46,913 nt of DNA from Chloroflexota bacterium (GCA_018969115.1 JAGWYZ010000002.1:1-46913); one strand, 5' to 3'; shown: positions 26,155-37,069, counted from the stretch's first letter. A program made the numbers and translations. Notes: generated from the sequence alone by a model not told the origin.

Positions 26155-27539
26155 ATAGAAATATAACTAAAATTAATATGTTGTCACAACGGCAATTTTA
26201 TCTTCATTTTATGCTAGCAGGAATTGTACTGCTTATTATGATGTATTCTTCAACAGGGACTCTTGCAATATATGGTGCGACCTTGGATAATTCAACTTTA
26301 CCTCCGGTATTAACAGAACCTTGTCAATACTTACTTAATACAGATTGGGCGCAGTTTTATGCAACTTTTTCAATGCTTGACGGTGCTCCGCGTAACCAAT
26401 GGGAAACCAGCCCAATGTTGCGCAGGATCTTTTACCCTTTACTTAGCTACATTCCCATGAAGTTTATTGGCTGGTATCGTGGAGGATTACTGACTAATGC
26501 CATGATTAATTTAATGGGATTTATCACTTTTGTAATATTTGCTCGCCGCAAATGGGGGAATTTTTCAGGTGTGTCAGCCGCTTGGCTTTTAGTAACTTAT
26601 CCGGGCGTTGCTTATTGGATAGGTACACCTTTCTTACATGCATCGATTGTTCCGACTTCATTATGGATCGTAATTTTGATGTCAATGCTTTTTGAAAACC
26701 GTTCAATTACATCCACTGTGTTAGTATCTTTAAGCATTGGTCTTCTATTTTTAGCATACGATTTCTTTCCTATCTTTGGTCTCGCTATTACTTTCATGTT
26801 AAGTTATCAACGACGTTGGAAAGATTTAATAATTAGCTTATTTTTTGTGATAGCACCGGGGTTAATTTTAAATTATTGGCTTGTAGAGTATAAGAGCATA
26901 TCACTTATTAATGCAAATACGCAAACTTTCGCTTATTTTATTCAAGCTTATCTAAATTTTACAAATTCTAACTTAAGTGAATGGTTAGCAATCATCATTT
27001 ACTTACCTTGGTATGCACTGCATAATTTTTTATTTAGTAATTTTGTTTTTCTTCCGTTCACATTTTTAGTGTTGGTTATTTGGGGAGGATTTCAAAAACA
27101 CAAATTGAATGTCTTAGAAACTGCCATTCTTTTGGCGGCTATATGTTTATTTTTATTTATAAATCTTGCCCCACCTATACCTGATTGGTGGGCAAGAGGC
27201 ACAAACACCGCTCGATTCTATCAACCAATTTTTGCGGCAATGTTGTTTTACATTTGCCGATTATTTAGTACAGCTTCGGATGAAAATAAATCATCAAAAC
27301 AGATGTTAATACTTACTATATTATTGTGCGTTCTTGGAAATAGCGCTGTAGTGCTGGGGCCAATAACGGTAAACAGTCAATTCAGCAGCAGCATCTATCA
27401 TGAATTTTATAAACATGTCGGGTATAGCAAACCACTTTCACTATATGAGAATTTAATTACTTATGGACGCCGCCCATTAGGTTTCTGTGGTGTAGATAGC
27501 ACACGTAATCGTTGGATTGAAACGTTATTCGGCACATAA
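26151..27539 (+). CDS. Multi-TM membrane protein (hypothetical)
   Basis: Hydrophobic ORF; ATGA overlap with the upstream stop suggests the start at 26151. Confidence 0.65.
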   Translation: MNRNITKINMLSQRQFYLHFMLAGIVLLIMMYSSTGTLAIYGATLDNSTLPPVLTEPCQYLLNTDWAQFYATFSMLDGAPRNQWETSPMLRRIFYPLLSYIPMKFIGWYRGGLLTNAMINLMGFITFVIFARRKWGNFSGVSAAWLLVTYPGVAYWIGTPFLHASIVPTSLWIVILMSMLFENRSITSTVLVSLSIGLLFLAYDFFPIFGLAITFMLSYQRRWKDLIISLFFVIAPGLILNYWLVEYKSISLINANTQTFAYFIQAYLNFTNSNLSEWLAIIIYLPWYALHNFLFSNFVFLPFTFLVLVIWGGFQKHKLNVLETAILLAAICLFLFINLAPPIPDWWARGTNTARFYQPIFAAMLFYICRLFSTASDENKSSKQMLILTILLCVLGNSAVVLGPITVNSQFSSSIYHEFYKHVGYSKPLSLYENLITYGRRPLGFCGVDSTRNRWIETLFGT

Positions 27540-27821
27540 TCAAATTATGTATCTTGTTGATTGTTATTAGATCCAAAGATATACCTATAGCCTCACCATT
27601 CGCTGAAATGGAAAACCAAATACGAAATTAAGTATCATTTGTTACCTCAAATGGTTAAATCAAACATCTAGTCCTTCGATTATGTTAAGCAATTTTGATT
27701 TTGACATTTTAAGGTATCATTTCAAAAAATCAGGGGAAATAAAACTATTTTTTGCCAAACGTACTATCTTCCATTAATCTTTTGTGTAAACTAAACCATT
27801 TTTAAAAATAACTTAATAATA

Positions 27822-28622
27822 ATGCTAGGAAATAAGCTCCGTGAATGGCTAGCCCATCCACTAACACATAATATCGATATTGATGCACCCCAAACAACAC
27901 ATTTGCGCCGTCAAATTATTCAGCAAAAAGCACCATTACATGCAATTTATGATGAGTGGTACTTAGCTATTTCAAGTAGATTACCTAAAAAAGATGGACG
28001 AATTTTAGAATTAGGTTCTGGAGCTGGGTTTATGTCTAAATATATACCCAGCCTTATTACATCTGAAGTATTTAGTTGCCCCGATATTACTGCTGTTTTA
28101 GATGGAACTTGCTTACCTTTTCAAGATCATTCAATAAGTGCTATTGTAATGACTGATGTACTACATCACATACCAAACACTCGTTTATTTTTCGAAGAAG
28201 CATCCCGATGTATAAAAGTAGGCGGGGCGATTATTATGGTTGAGCCATGGTATACCGTTTGGTCAAAATTTATCTATACCCATTTTCATCATGAACCATT
28301 CCTTGTGAATGTATCTTCATGGGATATCCCTAAAATTGGCCCATTATCTGGAGCAAACGGCGCACTACCCTGGATCATTTTAAATCGTGACCGCCTTAAA
28401 TTTGCCAATGAGTTCCCGCAATGGCAAATAAATGAAATCCAGCTCCTAGGGGGACTACGGTATATGTTTTCTGGGGGGGTTAGTATGCGTTCGCTCTTAC
28501 CCGAGGTAGTATTTCGTCTCTTAAAAAAAGTGGATTGGTGGCAGGCTATACTGCCTTATACTGCCATGTTTGCTTTAATTGTCATTAATAAAGTTGAAAC
28601 CAGTGGTCAAAATATACGATGA
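27822..28622 (+). CDS. Class I SAM-dependent methyltransferase
   Basis: RILELGSGAGFMSKYIPS...LPFQDHSISAIVMTDVLHHIPNTRLFFEEASRCIKVGGAIIMVEPW. Confidence 0.88.
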   Translation: MLGNKLREWLAHPLTHNIDIDAPQTTHLRRQIIQQKAPLHAIYDEWYLAISSRLPKKDGRILELGSGAGFMSKYIPSLITSEVFSCPDITAVLDGTCLPFQDHSISAIVMTDVLHHIPNTRLFFEEASRCIKVGGAIIMVEPWYTVWSKFIYTHFHHEPFLVNVSSWDIPKIGPLSGANGALPWIILNRDRLKFANEFPQWQINEIQLLGGLRYMFSGGVSMRSLLPEVVFRLLKKVDWWQAILPYTAMFALIVINKVETSGQNIR

Positions 28623-30301
28623 AAATCTTTTTACGCAATAAATTACACTTTTTTACACTAGTATTATTAGGTCTGATAACCCATGGCATGCTCTTGCTAA
28701 ATGATGGCATTTATTGGGAATCATGGAATGATCATACACATTTTGTAACTTTAGGCGGCAATCCAAATGTAAATCGCGTATTAATAACTGAAGCAAATCA
28801 ATTATCACACGTAATATATCGAGATTTAGTCGCTTTTTTTTTTACTGATATTAATTTTGGTTTTAAATTCTTGTCTTTAATTAATATTATATTAAGCGCA
28901 ACATTGGTTTATGTACTTATATCTTATATCTCAATCATAGATCGCAATTTAAGGTTATGGTTAAGTGCCTTCATCATTACTATTCCTACACAAACATTAG
29001 GAGTCGATTATGTATTTTCTCGATATATGACAGATTTAACAATATTTTATGGTGCAACCTTATGTGCTATTTACGCAAATAATAAAACCTATTCGCAACC
29101 TTGGCGACTCTCAATCCGAATTGTAGCCTTATGTAGCTATTTTTTAAGCTTTTATACGGGATCGTTGCTTGTATATTATCTAATTGCATATTGTTATATC
29201 ATTTTTGTTGTGATACAACCATTAGACTCGATTTATGCTTTATCGAGGTTGCAATGCCTCAAGTGTATATCGATTACATTGTTTAAAAATGTAGATTTTC
29301 TTCTTTTGCCTATATTATTTTGGATCGTAAATCGCTTTATATTTCCATCGACTGCTGAATGGGTTACAGCTGTCAAATATAATCAAATTGACCTATCGCT
29401 ACTATTTCGTTACGATATTTGGATAAACTATTTTTATACAGGGACAATTGCCCTGGTTAAAAACGGATTACAACTCTCTCTTGCCCCGCTATTTTTTATA
29501 ATCTTAATATTAATTTATGGGTTTAAACAGGTCCAAAACAAACAATTTAAGCATAATTTGTTTTGGGGAGCCAAAGTATTATCATTGGGACTAATAACTT
29601 TAGCACTTGGTACGCTGCCCTATATTGCAGTTGGACGAGATTTAGTTACAAATACTATCTTTTCGTATTTTATGCGCTATTTTTTATTGTATCCACTCCC
29701 TATAGCCATTTGTTGTATTTCATTTTCACGCCTATTTTCAAAATATACATTGCTTGTCATATTATTGTCGTTTTCCTTTACGACAATTGATCTTTATTTT
29801 ATATATCAATCACGATTTGTTAAAGACTTGTCAGTTCGACAAAATATTTTAGCGACAAACCAGTTAAATCTATTTTCGATTGTTCGAATATCAGATCAAT
29901 ACCCTTTAGATGCTCGGTTTCCAGCTTATTTTGGACAAGACACTTTTTTTGAGAAAACAGCGTATCTGCGTTGGGTACTAAATGGACCGAAATGGCCGGT
30001 CGTTGCACAATTTGTAGATGGTCAGATTCTTGAAAAAAATAGTGTTATAGCTATGTGGCTCAGCAGTAGCCCTATAATAAATGAATATTTCCATTACCAT
30101 AAATTAGATATCCTAGGGTGTTACGGACAATTGGTGATTAGCAAAACTGATTATGCTCAAACACTAACCCCAGTTGGGATTTCGCTCCGTTATTGGTATT
30201 ATCGTTTTTTAAAGCCAAATCAATTGAATACATGGGCATCAACCTTGAGTTTAGTTCAACTAACAAAAATAGAGATGCCTATGGCTATTCATTGTACTTA
30301 A
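28619..30301 (+). CDS. Multi-TM membrane protein (hypothetical, glycan-cluster associated)
   Basis: 560-aa hydrophobic ORF, ATGA overlap with the methyltransferase. Confidence 0.65.
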   Translation: MKIFLRNKLHFFTLVLLGLITHGMLLLNDGIYWESWNDHTHFVTLGGNPNVNRVLITEANQLSHVIYRDLVAFFFTDINFGFKFLSLINIILSATLVYVLISYISIIDRNLRLWLSAFIITIPTQTLGVDYVFSRYMTDLTIFYGATLCAIYANNKTYSQPWRLSIRIVALCSYFLSFYTGSLLVYYLIAYCYIIFVVIQPLDSIYALSRLQCLKCISITLFKNVDFLLLPILFWIVNRFIFPSTAEWVTAVKYNQIDLSLLFRYDIWINYFYTGTIALVKNGLQLSLAPLFFIILILIYGFKQVQNKQFKHNLFWGAKVLSLGLITLALGTLPYIAVGRDLVTNTIFSYFMRYFLLYPLPIAICCISFSRLFSKYTLLVILLSFSFTTIDLYFIYQSRFVKDLSVRQNILATNQLNLFSIVRISDQYPLDARFPAYFGQDTFFEKTAYLRWVLNGPKWPVVAQFVDGQILEKNSVIAMWLSSSPIINEYFHYHKLDILGCYGQLVISKTDYAQTLTPVGISLRYWYYRFLKPNQLNTWASTLSLVQLTKIEMPMAIHCT

Positions 30302-30326
30302 TTTTATTAAAGTCAATAGTATCGTT

Positions 30327-30466
30327 GTAGCTTCTTAAATCTCAAAAATGTAATGTCGAAATCCCTCTATAGCTTTTGAGGGCAGGCTCTTTGCCTTGTG
30401 TCCAAAAGCCATAGGGGGATTTCGACAAAAGTTTATTTTATTTACCCCGTTTTATTGAAAAGTTAC
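30327..30466. mobile_element. Diverged copy of a MITE-like hairpin element
   Basis: Shares atgtaatgtcgaaat ... gatttcga.aaaa.tttattttatt.acccc.ttttattga with 42558-42709; internal 25-nt arms 30354-30378/30403-30427 with two G-T positions. Confidence 0.65.
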
Positions 30467-30483
30467 CTCTAAAACCTCTAAAA

Positions 30484-31935
30484 ATGTCTAATCTTTCAAC
30501 GCAATACCAAATTGATCGTATTTCACATTGGGATAGAATCATTGTTAATAATTTTTCTTCAAATGCCTCAAAAGCTTATCGACAGCGCTTAATCGAAATC
30601 TACCAACATCTTATCCCTTCAAACGCGAGCGTATTAGAATTAGGGTGTAAATCAGGTGATTTGCTCGCTGCTCTTCAGCCAGCTTATGGTATTGGTATTG
30701 ATTTTTCATCACAAGCCATTGAGCAAGCGAAACAACGTTACCCACAATTCACTTTTTTGTTAGCAGATGCACACGAATCTTTACAAGCCATCGATAAAAT
30801 AAAAACTAATATACAGTTCGACGTTATTATTTTATCTGATCTTGTGAATGATTTATGGGATGTACAAAGAGTATTTGAAGAACTACATAGGTTAAGTGCA
30901 CCGCATACACGGATTATTTTAAATAGTTATAGCCGTCTGTGGGAGATTCCTTTAGAAATTGTGCGGAAATTAGGCTTTGCAAATCCAGTGTTACCGCAAA
31001 ATTGGTTAGTAGTTGAAGATATTATTAACTTACTCTCGTTGTCTGGCTTTTCATCAATTCGTGCTTGGACAGAAATCTTATTACCAATTCCGTTGCCTAT
31101 TATCGCCCCATTTGCAAATAAAGTTTTAGCGAAATTACCCATACTACGCAACCTAGCATTAACAAATTTTATACTAGCTCGTCCACTACCTAGATTGTCT
31201 ATGACACAAACACTATTACCATCCGTTAGTGTTATTGTGCCAGCTCGAAATGAAGCAGGTAATATTGCCCAAATTTTTCAACGAGTGCCGCGGATGGGAT
31301 CTTTTACTGAATTAATTTTTGTTGAAGGGCATTCAAAAGATGATACTTATACAACAATTCAAACTTGTATTGCACAGCATCCAGAATGGCAAAGCAGATT
31401 ATTTCAACAAACTGGTGTTGGTAAAGGTGATGCAGTGCGTTTGGGATTTCAACAAGCTAGCGGTGATATCGTCATGATTCTTGATGCTGACTTGACCGTT
31501 TCGCCTGAAGATTTGCCACGTTTTTATAATGCATTGCTTTTAGGTCATGCAGACTTTGCAAATGGAGTTCGCTTAGTTTATCCGATGGAGGAAAAAGCAA
31601 TGCGTTTTGCGAATATACTTGGCAATAAATTTTTTAGTCTTGCATTCTCATGGCTCCTAGGACAACCTATTAAAGATACTTTATGTGGCACGAAAGTGCT
31701 ATGGCGTAAAGATTATCTGCGAATTGCGGAAAATCGGCATTATTTTGGCGATTTTGACCCTTTTGGCGATTACGATCTTATTTTTGGGGCAGCTAAACTT
31801 AATTTAAAAATCGTTGATATTCCCATTCGATACCGTGAACGCACTTATGGATCAACAAATATTCAACGTTGGAAACACGGTTGGTTACTATTACGAATGG
31901 TCGCGTTTGCTGCAAAACGAATAAAGTTTGTGTAA
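30484..31935 (+). CDS. Fusion: SAM methyltransferase (N) + GT2 family glycosyltransferase (C)
   Basis: VLELGCKSGDLLAALQPAYGIGIDFSSQAIEQAKQRYP then SVIVPARNEAGNIAQIFQRVP...ASGDIVMILDADLTVSPEDLPRFY...CGTKVLWRKDY. Confidence 0.88.
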   Translation: MSNLSTQYQIDRISHWDRIIVNNFSSNASKAYRQRLIEIYQHLIPSNASVLELGCKSGDLLAALQPAYGIGIDFSSQAIEQAKQRYPQFTFLLADAHESLQAIDKIKTNIQFDVIILSDLVNDLWDVQRVFEELHRLSAPHTRIILNSYSRLWEIPLEIVRKLGFANPVLPQNWLVVEDIINLLSLSGFSSIRAWTEILLPIPLPIIAPFANKVLAKLPILRNLALTNFILARPLPRLSMTQTLLPSVSVIVPARNEAGNIAQIFQRVPRMGSFTELIFVEGHSKDDTYTTIQTCIAQHPEWQSRLFQQTGVGKGDAVRLGFQQASGDIVMILDADLTVSPEDLPRFYNALLLGHADFANGVRLVYPMEEKAMRFANILGNKFFSLAFSWLLGQPIKDTLCGTKVLWRKDYLRIAENRHYFGDFDPFGDYDLIFGAAKLNLKIVDIPIRYRERTYGSTNIQRWKHGWLLLRMVAFAAKRIKFV

Positions 31936-31944
31936 CCTTAACAA

Positions 31945-34344
31945 TCAAATTGTGCTTTTGTTTTGACGTGCCGCAAAAATTGAAAATAACATCATGATTA
32001 ATAGGCTGAGCAAGCTAATCAATCCACCAATCTTAAATGATAGTGGGTCATATTTAAACACAACATGGCTTTTACCCAATGGCAATGGAATTGCATTAAA
32101 TGCATAATTTGCTCGGATCACTGGCACTTCTTGCTCGTTTACATAAGCTTTCCAACCAGGATAATAGGATGTTGTGATTACCAGCCAACTTTCTAACAAA
32201 TTAGTTTGAACATCTAATTTCACTTGGTTATTACGTTCTTCAATAATACGAATATTCTGTTGTTGATCTAACAAATCTGATGTATGAGTAGCATCACCAA
32301 ATGGTGATTTATTGATCCCTGAAATGACAACTGTGGTATTAGGGTTAAATGATGCTTCACCTAATCGTAAAAGTATATCTTTATTGTCATCGATATACTC
32401 TACTTGATCAACAATATGATATCGACTAGGTATATCTTTTAGTTCATACAAATTTAGATTCGAAGCAATTAAAGTTTTGTTAATATATTCAGACGGGCTT
32501 ATATCTTTTGCAAGATCATCTGGCATCAGAATGTAACGGATCCCCATTATTTGAAAACCTTTTAGGTTAAATTCTTGCACACAAGATTGTGTGGAATCTA
32601 AAAAATGACTTAATAGTTTAGGGGAAAATACAGTATCCATTACATCAAAGTTAAAAGGTGTTCGTATTTTATATGCAATGTTTGTGTCCGGAATTAAACC
32701 AGGTGAGTTGTTTTGCTTACAGAGCATAGCAAGGTAATTATTTTTTACATTAGCTTGTAAAGCTTGAGTTTGTTGTGTGTTTGGAAAAAATGCAGAGTTG
32801 GAGGTTATTGGGACGAAATGACGCATAAATAGTCCCGTTTGATAAAATACTAATAAAGGAATTATGATCAATAAAAGCTTTTTATAGAAAGGATTCACAA
32901 TAAACTGTGCTGTAATTATGATTAGTAAAGCGAATATAAAACTAATACCCAAGCCGAGCTGCCGGCTAACTCCATCGGTATTCCAAGATTGAAGCCATTT
33001 GCCATCTAAATCAGCACCGAAAAATTGCTTAAGTAACATATATGCCCCGATAGTTACAAAAACAAACAAGCCTACTCCTAATAACCCTTGTCTAAGTAAT
33101 TGTTTGATCAGCTTTTCGGTAGGATTACATATAAGATTAAATCCATAAGCAGCCAATATCGAAAAAGTAAATGTATGAATTGGTGTCGAGCGCTCCACAG
33201 GAATATAAGATAAACCCGGTATCAAATTAATGAAGACACCAATATCAATAGGCCTGAAACAATAAAATAAATAAATAATGGCTATCCCCCACCAAAATCT
33301 AGTATCTTTACTATACTTTAGCAAACTAATAGAATAAAGCGCTAAAAATACAACTAACCCACCTACATAAATTGTGTTCGTAAAAACATAAGTTGTGTTG
33401 TGTAACTGTGGAAAATAATAATTGGCAATAGATGGATTTCCTAATAAATCTGGATACATAAATAATGGCCAGAATGCAAGGTCGTTTCGCCCTCCATTCC
33501 CTTCAGAGGATCGATGATTCAGTGCACCACTCGTATGGGCGTATTCGATAAATGGAATAACTTGTATCGCACCAGCTAATGCAGCCAAAATACCGATCGT
33601 GATGAGCAAAGCTGATTTGTGTAATAGTTCACTTCGTTTTTTACAGTCACGAAAAAGAATATATAAAGAGTATGCACAAATAACTAATAAGATGCTATAA
33701 AAAGTCTCTGGGTGTCCTGCAAGTAACCCTATTAATAGGCTCAAAAATAGTCCCCATATAGTTGTTATTCTGGGTTTTTGACGAATGAGTAAATTGACAA
33801 AATATAAAGATGCTGGTAATGAAGGTAATACACTTGAATGTTGCCATTGCAGCCAAAGCATGTTATAGCCGCAATAGGTGAATGCAATAGCGCCTAGAAT
33901 TGCAGATAATAAAGGTAAGTTATGTTGACGTAAAAATAAAAATGTAAATAAGCTACACCCCACTAGTTTTAAAGCTACTGAAAATAGTGTTGCATAGCGA
34001 AATTCAAAGAGGTAAAATGGCAAGCTATATAAAGAAAATACAGCAGATTGATAATTTGCTAATTGTGGCACTCCAAAACCATTATAAGGATTCCAAAGGG
34101 GAAATTCGCCGCGCTGAAATGAATCTGTATTGAAAATCATCCATGAATGCATTTGTTGAAAAACATCACCCAGTTCAACATTACTCGACTCGAATCCAGT
34201 TTTAGTTAAAGTAAAAAACTGCCCAATATTAGCCGGCGAATAATAATAATTTTGGATATTTAGTATCGGTTTGCTTAAAAATATGACAACTAATGTGACC
34301 AACAATCCAATGGATAATACATAAAATAAAATAGATTTTTTCAT
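31945..34344 (-). CDS. YfhO family membrane protein
   Basis: 799 aa; NPYNGFGVPQLANYQSAVFSL, LLAGHPETFYSI, C-terminal LVITTSYYPGWKAYVNEQEVPVIRANYAFNAIPLPLGKSHVVFKYDP. Confidence 0.85.
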   Translation of the reverse strand: MKKSILFYVLSIGLLVTLVVIFLSKPILNIQNYYYSPANIGQFFTLTKTGFESSNVELGDVFQQMHSWMIFNTDSFQRGEFPLWNPYNGFGVPQLANYQSAVFSLYSLPFYLFEFRYATLFSVALKLVGCSLFTFLFLRQHNLPLLSAILGAIAFTYCGYNMLWLQWQHSSVLPSLPASLYFVNLLIRQKPRITTIWGLFLSLLIGLLAGHPETFYSILLVICAYSLYILFRDCKKRSELLHKSALLITIGILAALAGAIQVIPFIEYAHTSGALNHRSSEGNGGRNDLAFWPLFMYPDLLGNPSIANYYFPQLHNTTYVFTNTIYVGGLVVFLALYSISLLKYSKDTRFWWGIAIIYLFYCFRPIDIGVFINLIPGLSYIPVERSTPIHTFTFSILAAYGFNLICNPTEKLIKQLLRQGLLGVGLFVFVTIGAYMLLKQFFGADLDGKWLQSWNTDGVSRQLGLGISFIFALLIIITAQFIVNPFYKKLLLIIIPLLVFYQTGLFMRHFVPITSNSAFFPNTQQTQALQANVKNNYLAMLCKQNNSPGLIPDTNIAYKIRTPFNFDVMDTVFSPKLLSHFLDSTQSCVQEFNLKGFQIMGIRYILMPDDLAKDISPSEYINKTLIASNLNLYELKDIPSRYHIVDQVEYIDDNKDILLRLGEASFNPNTTVVISGINKSPFGDATHTSDLLDQQQNIRIIEERNNQVKLDVQTNLLESWLVITTSYYPGWKAYVNEQEVPVIRANYAFNAIPLPLGKSHVVFKYDPLSFKIGGLISLLSLLIMMLFSIFAARQNKSTI

Positions 34345-34406
34345 TGAGCAGTTTTATAAATTGACACTATATACCGTAATTTTATTACTATCACATAATT
34401 TAAGAT

Positions 34407-35510
34407 TTAAGGGTTTAAAAATTTATCCCAATCATCTGATTTACAAGTAGAAGCATTAATTAATTTATCTACTCCATCTGCGCTGAGGTGATTATCATCT
34501 ATAAAATCAAGATCTTTAAAAGAACATTCTGATGGATCATAAGACCCAACCATAGGAATGTTATGGATTTTTGCAAATTCAACATAATATGAATAAATTA
34601 CTTTTCGAATGGGGTCATTTGCAAAAACATTAAAGGCAATGGGGTGAAGAGGCGTTAAAATAAACGCGACACTTGCCCCGTCTGCCATCATTTGGTCAAC
34701 TAGCTTTTCAAATCGTTCAACCTGTCTCAATGACATAGGTCGATCTAATAGCCTAGTAGTAAGCAATAACGACTCTTTAAAGCGAGTAGCATCAAGTGGT
34801 TGCGTTCTTGTGAATGGTTTGACAACAGCGCTGCCGTCATGATTTAATGTTTCATGTAATCTAATCATCACGGGGGCCATCTCTGGATAGTCAGGTTTAC
34901 GGAATAATTGTGGAAACTGTAATTTCACTACATTTTGAAATGAACGTTGAAACAATTCAAAATTACCTTTAGCCATTGACCTCCCCATTTTATGCAATAC
35001 AATCACATTCTCAAGCAGTGTCAATTGTTTCATCCCATGAGCAAACAAATAAGGCTTTGTCGTTCGTTGTTCTTGTAAATACCAGAAATCGATACCTAAT
35101 AGAATTTTTTGGGGAATTTTATTGCCATTGTGATAAATTGCATAAATGTTTTCAATTGTTCCAAGATCACTACCCGCTACAAAGTGATTAAATATCTTTA
35201 AGTTACGGAAATTCTGTTGTTGTAACAAAGATGCGTGACTTGTGCCAAATACTACTAGTTCAGGAGCCACTGAAATTTTTCTTGCATATACTTGATTAAA
35301 TTGTTCTCGGTCCCATTTATTGGCATCTATCAGTGGGTCTAGACCCTGAATAAATTGGATGACGATGTTTTCATATGGGCTTTCACCTGTTGTAAAATTT
35401 TCAACATTTGTTTGTTTGGCAAATAATTCTGAATCAACCGTTGCGAGAACAGCATTACATCCTACAAATAATATAGTTATAGCAGTTATTTTGATTAATA
35501 ATTTCAACAT
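34407..35510 (-). CDS. SGNH-hydrolase-like secreted/membrane-anchored protein
   Basis: N-terminal hydrophobic anchor; VVFGTSHASLLQQ (block I-like) and FIDDNHLSADGVDKL (D..H block). Confidence 0.65.
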   Translation of the reverse strand: MLKLLIKITAITILFVGCNAVLATVDSELFAKQTNVENFTTGESPYENIVIQFIQGLDPLIDANKWDREQFNQVYARKISVAPELVVFGTSHASLLQQQNFRNLKIFNHFVAGSDLGTIENIYAIYHNGNKIPQKILLGIDFWYLQEQRTTKPYLFAHGMKQLTLLENVIVLHKMGRSMAKGNFELFQRSFQNVVKLQFPQLFRKPDYPEMAPVMIRLHETLNHDGSAVVKPFTRTQPLDATRFKESLLLTTRLLDRPMSLRQVERFEKLVDQMMADGASVAFILTPLHPIAFNVFANDPIRKVIYSYYVEFAKIHNIPMVGSYDPSECSFKDLDFIDDNHLSADGVDKLINASTCKSDDWDKFLNP

Positions 35511-35523
35511 TTGAATAATCTAT

Positions 35524-37005
35524 TTAAAACTGAAAATATACAAATTGTGGGCCTTCATCAAATTTGCCAAAAGCCAGAATAACAAACAATAATGCAAAAT
35601 AAATGGCCCAGCGCACAACTAAAGGCCAACGCATTAATACAATACGCGCACTTTCACGTCGTTGTAAAAAATGCCCAATTTCTAAAATGATAATGGCAAA
35701 AACAACGACAATATGATCATAGGTTGACCCCGGAAATGGATAATATGATTGGGCTGAAAATACAGCTGTTGATCCAGTCGTCAGCCATGTTCGAATCCCT
35801 GGTACAAGGTGAGTAATCACCCACATAGCATCTTTGATTGAACTAGCGCGAAAGAAAATCCACGCAAAACAAACCAGTGAAAAAGTCCCTAATATTCGCA
35901 ATCCATTTAATAAATAAGGTATACGGTCAAGTTTTGTAAATTCATAGACACGCATTCGCAAGTTACGTGTCCAAATGTCTACAACTTGATATAGACCATG
36001 CAAAGAACCCCAGATAATATATGTCCAATTTGCTCCATGCCACAAGCCGCTGATGAGAAAGACTAAAAATAAATTAAATTGCCATCGCCAACGTGAATTG
36101 CTTCGTCCTCGTAATGGGATAAACAAATAATCGCGAAACCAAGTCGATAGTGAAATATGCCATCGGTTCCAAAAGTCGGAAATTGATTTTGCGTAATAGG
36201 GCTGACGAAAATTTCGCATGAGTTTAAAACCCATAACTTGCGCTGAACCTAAGGCAATATCAGAATAACCCGAAAAATCACAATAAATTTGATAAGCAAA
36301 TGCAACTGTTGCTAAAACGAGTGGTAATCCCCAATAGTTATAAGGCCAACCATAAATGTCATTGACCCAAACCGCGAGTCGGTCGGCAATAACTACTTTT
36401 TTAAACATCCCCCAAGTCATTAATTTAAGACCATCTGTCACACGTTGATAGTCAAACTTATGCTCTTGTCGGAACTGCCATAATACATTTTGCGGGCGCT
36501 CAATTGGCCCTGCAACTAATTGTGGATAAAAAAGTACGTATAAAGCAAAAATGCCTAAATGTTGTTCCGCTTTTTGTTTGCCGCGATAGACTTCAATTGT
36601 ATAACTCATTGATTGGAATGTGTGAAACGACAAACCAATAGGCAATATAATTTCAAGACGCAAATCAGGCGGAGGGCCACCACGAATAAATGTTGCTAGG
36701 GCCGCAACATTATCAGCCATAAAATTAAAATATTTAAAGAATGCCAAAATGCTAATATTGGCAATCAAACTTAAGACAAGCCAGACTTTGCGTTGTTGCC
36801 CAGATGACCGCTCGATAAGCCTTCCGGCAGAATAATCAACTGCAATTACTGCAAACAAGATTAGAATATAGCGTGGAATAAACGCCATGTAAAAAACACA
36901 GCTTGCAAGCAGTAACCAAATCCAGCGGAACCGATGTGGCAACGCAAAATAACCAATCGTAACAATTGGAAAAAAAAGGGCAAATTCAAAAGAGTTAAAA
37001 ACCAT
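35524..37005 (-). CDS. MBOAT family O-acyltransferase (AlgI-like)
   Basis: FFPIVTIGYFALPHRFRWIWLLLASCVFYM...VAGPIERP...DFWNRWHISLSTWFRDYLFIPL...FLISGLWHGANWTYIIWGSLHG. Confidence 0.94.
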   Translation of the reverse strand: MVFNSFEFALFFPIVTIGYFALPHRFRWIWLLLASCVFYMAFIPRYILILFAVIAVDYSAGRLIERSSGQQRKVWLVLSLIANISILAFFKYFNFMADNVAALATFIRGGPPPDLRLEIILPIGLSFHTFQSMSYTIEVYRGKQKAEQHLGIFALYVLFYPQLVAGPIERPQNVLWQFRQEHKFDYQRVTDGLKLMTWGMFKKVVIADRLAVWVNDIYGWPYNYWGLPLVLATVAFAYQIYCDFSGYSDIALGSAQVMGFKLMRNFRQPYYAKSISDFWNRWHISLSTWFRDYLFIPLRGRSNSRWRWQFNLFLVFLISGLWHGANWTYIIWGSLHGLYQVVDIWTRNLRMRVYEFTKLDRIPYLLNGLRILGTFSLVCFAWIFFRASSIKDAMWVITHLVPGIRTWLTTGSTAVFSAQSYYPFPGSTYDHIVVVFAIIILEIGHFLQRRESARIVLMRWPLVVRWAIYFALLFVILAFGKFDEGPQFVYFQF

Positions 37006-37069
37006 ATATTACAGTTACCATTTAACCTCAATTTCAGATTCTTTCAGGTGCAATCAAAAACATAGTTAA

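Noticed and set aside
27540-27821. AT-rich 280-bp intergenic region as a possible ncRNA or attachment site
   Set aside because: No convincing hairpin, tRNA-like fold or flanking direct repeat could be identified by eye.
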